DNA of 64,000 bases from Diorhabda sublineata (lineage: Eukaryota; Arthropoda; Insecta; Coleoptera; Chrysomelidae), in NCBI RefSeq assembly GCF_026230105.1, contig NC_079480.1, positions 8,846,488 to 8,910,487 on the forward strand. The letters are read 5' to 3'. Numbering within the stretch: position 1 is the first letter of the stretch; the number at the start of each line of letters is the position of its first letter. A program made the position numbers and the translations under genes. Shown piece after piece: positions 57,783 through 64,000 of this stretch. Below the pieces are notes generated by a model. The model was given only the letters and a program-made list of their open reading frames with translations, was not told the origin of the DNA and did not search any database.

Positions 57783-57949
57783 GCGTTAAAAAACTAGTCA
57801 AATAACCATTTTCCAGACAACTTTTGAATAACTAGACCTTACATCTCAAATATATAGCAGTAGTAAATTAAGTTATTTGTAGTTTTATTAGAATTCGCAA
57901 AATAGAGCTATAAATTTTACTTAAAATATTTAGGTCATATTTATTGAAA

Positions 57950-58234
57950 TAAATAAGAAAAGGGTAAACAAATACTACAATCTAAAAAACAAAACAGAAG
58001 GGAAACATGAAACATTTTTCCTTACCATATGTACAAGGACTTTTCCAACAACTATCAAATTATTTTAATAAATATGATCTTAGTATAAGTCATAAAGGAC
58101 ATAATAAATTATCCAAATATTTCACTAAATTTAAATCTAAAACACTAAAAAACAAATGGAGTAATATTATTTATCAAGTGCCTTGTACTAATTGTGACGA
58201 TGTCATCTCAGTATTTAGAAAAGTTTACGTTTGA
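57950..58234 (+). pseudogene. Penelope-like element fragment (RT to GIY-YIG linker)
   Basis: The frame at 58007-58234 contains SLPYVQGLFQQLSNYFNKYD, then a lysine-rich TKFKSKTLKNKWSNIIYQVP and CTNCDD. In Penelope-like retroelements the region after reverse transcriptase has the same order: a (I/L)PY(V/I)xGL motif, then K(S)N(V/I)(V/I)Y.(V/I).C..C, then the GIY-YIG endonuclease starting '(V/Y)YIGQT'. Here the sequence breaks off directly after the Cys pair. Reverse transcriptase is not found upstream. A 60-bp piece of the same region lies at 22202-22260. Confidence 0.7.
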
Positions 58235-58248
58235 GTTTTGACGCCTTA

Positions 58249-58390
58249 CGTTCATTTTGAAATCGAAGCCCCAAAATGTTTTTTTTAAGTTATAAGAAAA
58301 ATTTACATTATAATTTTCTGTTTCTTATTTTAATTATTCTTCGCAATAGTTGAAGAAACATTTTCGGGGCTTCGATTTCAAAACGAACGA
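58249..58390. repeat. Short inverted-repeat element (~33-bp arms)
   Basis: The left arm 'cgttcattttgaaatcgaag' + 'ccccaaaatgttt' (58249-58281) and the right arm (58357-58390) are inverted copies with a couple of differences, enclosing about 75 AT-rich bases. It resembles a small MITE or hairpin. Confidence 0.8.
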
Positions 58391-60191
58391 TGTACAAAAT
58401 TTTTTTTGGCTTTACAAAAAATACTTGCATCAGAATTTTTGGTCAATTGTTTTCTGATTAATGAACTTTGTAATAGTTAAATAATTTTTTAGTGTTATGG
58501 GTCCTCGGTTCATAATCGTGAAATACGTGTTTAAAAATGTTTAATCCACTTATCTTCAATTTTTGATGGTAAAATTATTTTTTAAAAAAATATTCGTTTT
58601 AAAAAACCGTGGATAATCCCACACGGGTAGAATGAAACAGAACATTACAACATTGTTTACATTTGTAATTGCAAATGATTACTCTCACCAAAGGTTCTCG
58701 CTTGGTTCAGATTATTGCGTCTGTGTCCGTTTTATATAACTAAAAAATTTATTTAGAAATATATTAAAAAAACATATATTTTTTTCAAATTATTTTTTGA
58801 AGTATGAGTCGAAAATACAATTCACTTACGAAATGGAAAGAAACATTACATTGTAAAAATATTCCTAAACTTCAAAATCCTATTTTACGAATTTACAACC
58901 TCTTTCCGGTCAACGGAGCGCAATCGTAACAGTGTTGCCAATAAGTTTAAAAGACCAATTTCAGTATCCGTAATTTTTATAATTTATTCATTTATTGGAT
59001 AGTTTTTTATGAAATTATTTAAAACAATGATGGTACGTGCGTGAGTAAAAGCGTAGATCATTTTAATCCAAATTTATCTGTTAGGTTTTCAAGTTAACTT
59101 GTTTTGTTTTCTTATGAATCACTGAAGCAGATACCCGTTAAAGTAATAGTAGTCCTTTTATTATTTATTTTTATACCAATGAAGAATAATTGAATAATTT
59201 ATATCTTCTATTTAATGGTAAAAAAGGGATTAATAAAAGTTTTATTAATTTACAAATATATTTTTCTACCTTACTACGTAAACAGAATTTTTATTATACT
59301 TATTTCCAAGTATTTTTTTACTAACATCTGATAATACATTTTCAAAGATTCAAGCTCTACACCCATGTCCGTAATAGAACATTCTAGAACGTTGTCAGCC
59401 AGTCTTTCTTTCTCTCGGTAACTAACAATTTCTAATTTCTTTTGTGGTCCTTGTTTGAATATAGAAAAATTGTAAGTCATTATATGAACAATTCGGATAT
59501 AATAGAAGTATAAACATGAGTGTTAATGACTTTTTTGTTCACGAAATCACGTACCTACACCAGCGACAGTGTTTGTACATACACAATTTAAAAAATTATT
59601 TGTTGAAATGGGAATCATTCAAATACATAAGAAAAAGTAACGGACGATAGTCTTAAATTGAGTTCTTTTACGTTTTAAACGTACATCCTACTAGAAGAAG
59701 GAGAAATTAAGTCACAATCTCTCATTGCAAATGAATTTTTCACCAACATTTAACAAATCTTCTCAAATCATCACAAATAAAGATTATTCTTCTAAAATTA
59801 TCAGCTGTTTGTAACTGATAAGAGTCGTCAGAAACTACTGAAGCCCACTACTGAAAAACGTTTTGGTTCATGGTCGGGATATCTTTGAAAGCAAAACATA
59901 GTCCAAAAAGTACGAGATGTAAAGTATGAAACCAATCGAAATATTGTTGTTGATTCATAGAAAACTTTTGTATTTAATTTCTTTTTTGAATTGTGTATTA
60001 TTTCATACAACGACAATAAAACTAATAATCTTCACGGGTAAAATATATAATTCAAGTAGCCCTCAACTTTTTTCTGAAGAAATAAAATTTGTAATGGGAA
60101 GTAAGTGGCAGATTTTGAATTATTTTAGTTGAAACTTATATTCTGTTTGTAAAGTTTTGAGATTGTAACAAGCAGAATTGTGTTCTTTAAT
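58391..60191. other. Spacer; one unrecognised open frame at 59274-59480 (minus)
   Basis: The minus frame 59480-59274 (68 codons) reads GPQKKLEIVSYREKERLADN and VLECSITDMGVELESLKMYY, balanced and protein-like, with heptad-like spacing that might form a coiled coil. No family was recognised and no clear splice sites bound it. It could be a small gene, an isolated exon or a remnant. Nothing else is supported. Confidence 0.35.
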
Positions 60192-60961
60192 AATAGGCAA
60201 TGAAAATATTACAAACGTCTAACTATACTCTTTTGAAATTTAAAATAATGGAAAAATAATATTTATAGAATGTATTATTTTTCTATGCCTACAAAAAGCA
60301 GTATTTATCTGGTAAAGACAGAAGAAGGTGACAGTACATTCTCAGTATCAAAAGATGGTTTACTATCTTAGCAATTTACTGTAAACAAAAACTCAGTTTA
60401 AGTAACTGTGAAAAAAGGACTGGGTACCTAGCTATCTTATACAAAGGACAAAATATTTTTTATAACTGAATTGTAATAAAAGGGAACATAATTTATTGAT
60501 TTAACTGGTATACTTGAACGTTTTAGAATGTAATGTTTATACCTACCCAGTTTTTTCTGATATCGCCAGGACATATTTACAAAATAGGCAATGAAAATAT
60601 TACAAACGTCCAACTATACTATTTTGAAATTTAAAATAATGGAAAGATAATATTATTTTTCTACGCCTACAAAAAGCAGTATTTATCTGGTAAGGACAGA
60701 AGAAGGTGACAGTACATTCTCAGTATCCAAAGATGGTTTACTATCTTACAATGTACTGTAAACAAAAACTCAGTTTAAGTAACTGTGAAAAAAGGACTGG
60801 GTACTTAGCTATCTTATACAAAGGACAAAATATTTTTTATAACTGAATTGTAATAAAAGGGAACATAATTTATTGATTTAACTGGTATACTTGAACGTTT
60901 TAGAATGTAATATTTATACCTACCCAGTTTTTTTCTGTTATCACCAGACATATTTACAAAA
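60192..60961 (+). repeat. Tandem duplication, two copies of ~380-391 bp
   Basis: 'aataggcaatgaaaatatta' occurs at 60192 and 60583 and the following ~380 bases are nearly identical through 'gacatatttacaaaa'. Copy 2 lacks about 12 bases ('atttatagaatg' region near 60262-60275) and has scattered substitutions. Both copies include 'aagacagaagaaggtgacag/aggacagaagaaggtgacag'. No coding frame was recognised. Confidence 0.9.
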
Positions 60962-61146
60962 TGTTTAAATGTTTAATCATTATTCTACAAGATTTTTGCT
61001 TTTCAATATACGATCAAGATTTGAATTCGAACTTATGATTTATTACAGCAAATAATAGATACGAATCACAGATTTCTGCAACGGTTGAAGTATTTTTTAT
61101 TACAACATTCGCATCAACCATATACTGGTTATTTTTAATTTTTTTT

Positions 61147-61527
61147 AACAGTAAACTGGAATATTGTTATATCTTTCCGCGTTACAAGATGGACACTCTG
61201 CAATTAAGTGTGTTATAGTAAATTTGCAATTACAGTTGTCACATTTAGGTTCAGGTTCAGCATCGAAAAGTAGCTATGGGCCAGTCGCGTATGGCCTAGA
61301 CGGAGACTGACCATGTTTTCTTGGAATCTTTCACTTCACGAAGCTTATATATGGACGTTGACCAGTTGTTCCTCCATTCATTGAGCACTTCATGTTTTAG
61401 TATTGATTTGATATCGGCACTAATTACAAAGTTCAGGCATTCCGCACTATCACTATTTCTTATCGACCAGTGCTGCATCTTCGTTTCTAGCTTTGCTAGA
61501 AAGAGGTCATTCAATATTCACACATGT
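61147..61527 (-). pseudogene. Non-LTR retrotransposon (LINE, Jockey/I-like) C-terminal fragment
   Basis: On the minus strand, 61514 onward reads SADIKSILKHEVLNEWRNNW, STSIYKLREVKDSKKTWSV and then (S)LRLGHTRLAHSYF. After a frameshift it reads DAEPEPKCDNCNCKFTITHL, IAECPSCNAERY. This is the end of many insect LINE ORF2 proteins (W...LRxGHTxLTHxxLL...P.C..C....T..HIL.ECP). The frame is broken and no 5' portion remains, as usual for a truncated LINE or its decay product. Confidence 0.8.
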
Positions 61528-61831
61528 ATATCTTAAATTATCAGTTTTAATAATTGACATCACATGGTATTTTGTAAAAATGTGTGCATTACTTGATGAT
61601 TAAATCAATTTCAAATACATATTTTAAATATTTTTACGTAACTTTATTAATTACATACATAATCAATGTGAAACGCAACTCCTTAATCTTTCTCTCCCTT
61701 TCTCTCTCTTTTGGTATGATTTCCATCGTTAAAAAACACCTAGGAATTCATCCTCAAATTGAATGTAAGTCCTCTGTAATATTTTATATTCGACATACAT
61801 GTTATATACATGGTTTGGATTTTTATCAACT

Positions 61832-61930
61832 TATCCAGTTATATTGTAGTTTCCCTGATGATGGGAAAAACATTTTCCAAAATTTGCTGCAAGCTCCAAT
61901 ATATTAGTTTTTGTTCTAACTATTCGGCAA
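61832..61930 (+). mobile_element. Penelope-like terminal fragment
   Basis: It contains 'ttatattgtagtttccctga', 'tgatgggaa' and then 'aaaatttgctgcaagctcca', shared with 16139-16391 (there partly inverted). The stretch with the second half of the putative hammerhead-like fold (cttcgaaagc) is replaced by 'cattttcc', so this copy is decayed. Family Y fragment D starts about 10 bases downstream. Confidence 0.5.
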
Positions 61931-61940
61931 AGACTATTAT

Positions 61941-62061
61941 TATATTTTTAAAAGTATTAATAAAAATAATAAATTTATAAAATGAGGTATCTACGCCTAT
62001 GGTAGATGGAACAAAATAGTCGACAAGGGTTTTTATAATGTGCAATTGATACTGGAAGAAC
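61941..62061 (+). mobile_element. Family Y fragment D (right end)
   Basis: It matches the right ~120 bases of copies A and C ('aaaataataaatttataaaa', 'tacgcctatggtagat', 'aagggtttttataat') and ends 'gatactggaagaac' at TA (62062-62063). The rest of the element is missing. Confidence 0.8.
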
Positions 62062-62063
62062 TA

Positions 62064-62852
62064 TACCTCTATTCAATTAAAAGGATATGTGAAAATTTTT
62101 TCAAGAAGTAGAATTTCACATATAAAAATGAAATGGTTCAGAATTTTTCTTCCATATTCGTAACAGTTAATATTATATGGCAAACCAAAAAGGTTACATA
62201 AAATAAACAATGAAAAGCAGATAAAGACATTTCGTTAAAAATCAACGTTACAAAATGTACATATTCATATTATATAATGGTATTATCAGGTGCTTTTACT
62301 GAAATATATAACAAATTTAGTAAACATAACAAACTCTTTGACGTAAAATAACCGCATGGGATTTGTGTGCATTTCAATGTCTGTGTCAACAACCCGTACA
62401 AGTAGAACCTAGTCGGGAACAGCGGAAGGCAAGGTAACTAATCGGAAACAAAGAAAAGTGGACGGTACCGAGGAGACGACGTATAAAACGGTTAAGTCAG
62501 CTAGCAATGTTGCCAAGTCTATCGAGCGATCTTTATCAATTACTACTGTGCTAAGTACCTTACGTAAATCGTGCACATAAAAAACTCGTCTATCTACTAA
62601 CCGTTCAAATTATGTTTCAACCGTTTAATATATAATAAAGGATAAACACCTATTTATGTTGAAAACTGGAATAATTTATTGTTTATTTTAATATTTCAAT
62701 TATCATAAGAACTGGTCTACTTAATATTTCATTTTTTTTTCAAATTGAATGAAATTAAAGAACGTAATTTGTGTATGTGAGTTTTAAAGAAAAAAATCGT
62801 ATTAATTATTCAACAAGGTGACATTTTTCGCTTGATTTGTGAAACAAAAAAG
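62064..62852. other. Spacer with a GC-richer patch and possible TATA box
   Basis: 62375-62580 is richer in G+C than its surroundings. It holds TATAAAA at 62482-62488, which could be a core promoter on the plus strand, but no start codon with a convincing frame follows. Listed as an observation only. Confidence 0.3.
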
Positions 62853-63930
62853 AAAAAATTTAAGCAATTTTGAAAGAAGCTTGTTAAAGAGAAGGGCATT
62901 TTCGATAAACTTCCCAACTCCCGGAACTCTATCTCCATTATTTATAATTTTCATTTGAATTCATCAAATAAAATAATTTTTTATAGCATAAAATGCCATT
63001 ATTAAAATTTGAAAAAATTCTAGTATCTTCTTAACAATTCAAAGCATTGAGCCCAGTAGAAAAAAAGTTTAATCACTTTTTTTCAAAAAGTTATCCAATT
63101 GTTAACTAACAAATTTTTTTCCTTAATCTCCGTTGACATAAATAAAGGGATGAAAGTTATAAATAATTGGCCTATAAATTTCAAAATTTGTGGGGCCCTT
63201 TTGATATATTTATATACCTCATAAGATCCTGCGATAAATGTTCATAAAAGTTTATTAATTTGTTAATTCTGATTTTTTATAACCATTGCAAAATTAAATA
63301 TCTAAAAAATTTCGATAAAAATCTTTTTTCAATGCATATATATATATGCCCGTTTTAAGCAATTAGAGAAATTGTATAATTTAGAAAAAAAATTTTTTTT
63401 GATATTTTGTTGTCCAGAGAAAATTACGATTTTTTGAAAAAAATTCTTAATTTCAATTTTTAATTTTTTAAAATCGATTTTTTTATATTTCGTTTGTTTA
63501 AATACTTAGTTGTAAAATTATTTTGTTTTTAAAAATCATAACTTTAAAATAGTTTGGCAAAAAAATGTATAAATCAAAAGGGTTTCAAGAGGTTTAAGAT
63601 TTATAGGCCAATTATTTATACCTTTCGTTATGATTATGAAAAATTTGTTAGTTAACAATAGAATAACTTTACGAAAAATAATTATTTAATATTTACGTAG
63701 AGACGTAGCTCGATTCTTTAGAGTGTTGAGAAGGTTCTAGAATTTTTTCAAATTGTTAAAATGACATTTTATGTTATAAAAAAAAATATCGTAACAGCCA
63801 CGGGTATTCCTATTTTCAACGAGAAATGAAAATTATAAATAATGAAAATAGTGTTTGTTCCAGGAGTTACGACTTTTATTTCCGAAATTTCCTCCTCTTT
63901 AAAATTGCTTAAATATTAATATTTTTCGAG
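62853..63930. mobile_element. Foldback-type element with ~350-bp inverted arms
   Basis: Left arm about 62853-63220 and right arm about 63565-63930 are diverged inverted copies. They share, outside to inside, 'atttaagcaattttga', 'ccattatttataattttcat', 'cataaaatg(c/t)cattnt', 'tttgaaaaaattcta', 'attgttaactaacaaatttt' and 'tataaataattggcctataa'. The 345-bp centre is extremely A/T-rich with T-runs. No coding sequence. It resembles a long-TIR MITE or foldback transposon. Confidence 0.75.
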
Positions 63931-64000
63931 TTATTAACGACAAACTAAATACTATTTTTTTTTCATCTTCTTAGTACTTGCACAAAAATCCTTCAAAAAT

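Noticed and set aside
62482..62488. TATAAAA as a gene promoter
   Set aside because: No convincing start codon, exon or initiator follows; TATA words are common in AT-rich DNA.
1..64000. tRNA, rRNA or snRNA genes
   Set aside because: No B-box-like GGTTCGAATCC in a cloverleaf context and no rRNA-like stretch was seen on either strand by reading.

Overview
The window is about 64 kb of AT-rich, intron-bearing, transposon-dense DNA with no bacterial or viral organisation. The organism is almost certainly an insect: it carries a multi-exon AF4/FMR2 (lilliputian-type) gene, many mariner elements, Penelope-like remnants and an interstitial TTAGG (CCTAA) tract. A beetle is plausible, but the sequence alone does not prove the order.

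The one clear host gene is lilliputian/AFF, minus strand, 13207 down to 5657. Nine exons join in frame with GT-AG introns and encode the last ~1084 residues up to the stop codon. They hold an acidic Ser/Asp-rich region, three AT-hooks, a Gly/Lys repeat, an AF9/ENL-binding-like motif and the conserved AF4/FMR2 C-terminal domain. The N-terminal exons lie above 13207 and were not found; if they are outside the window, much of the remaining 50 kb could be intron.

From 13.6 to 33 kb and 41.6 to 64 kb the sequence is mostly dead mobile elements. These are about fourteen mariner/Tc1-type copies (several with TA target sites and terminal inverted repeats, two sharing one internal deletion), a second TA-flanked family with at least four copies, Penelope-like fragments and inverted terminal pieces, a LINE fragment, a hAT transposase remnant at the left edge, and several long inverted-repeat elements. 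A broken copy of mitochondrial 3-hydroxyacyl-CoA dehydrogenase lies at 44.7-45.3 kb.

The most striking structure is a satellite array at 33821-38608: 28 monomers of exactly 171 bp with no indels. Diagnostic substitutions sort them into four types that repeat as a-b-c-d tetramers (684 bp), with local runs of one type. This is a young higher-order repeat. The array lies between two GC-richer patches that could be the two exons of a small plus-strand transcript (33001-33009 and 39253-39324); that is speculative.
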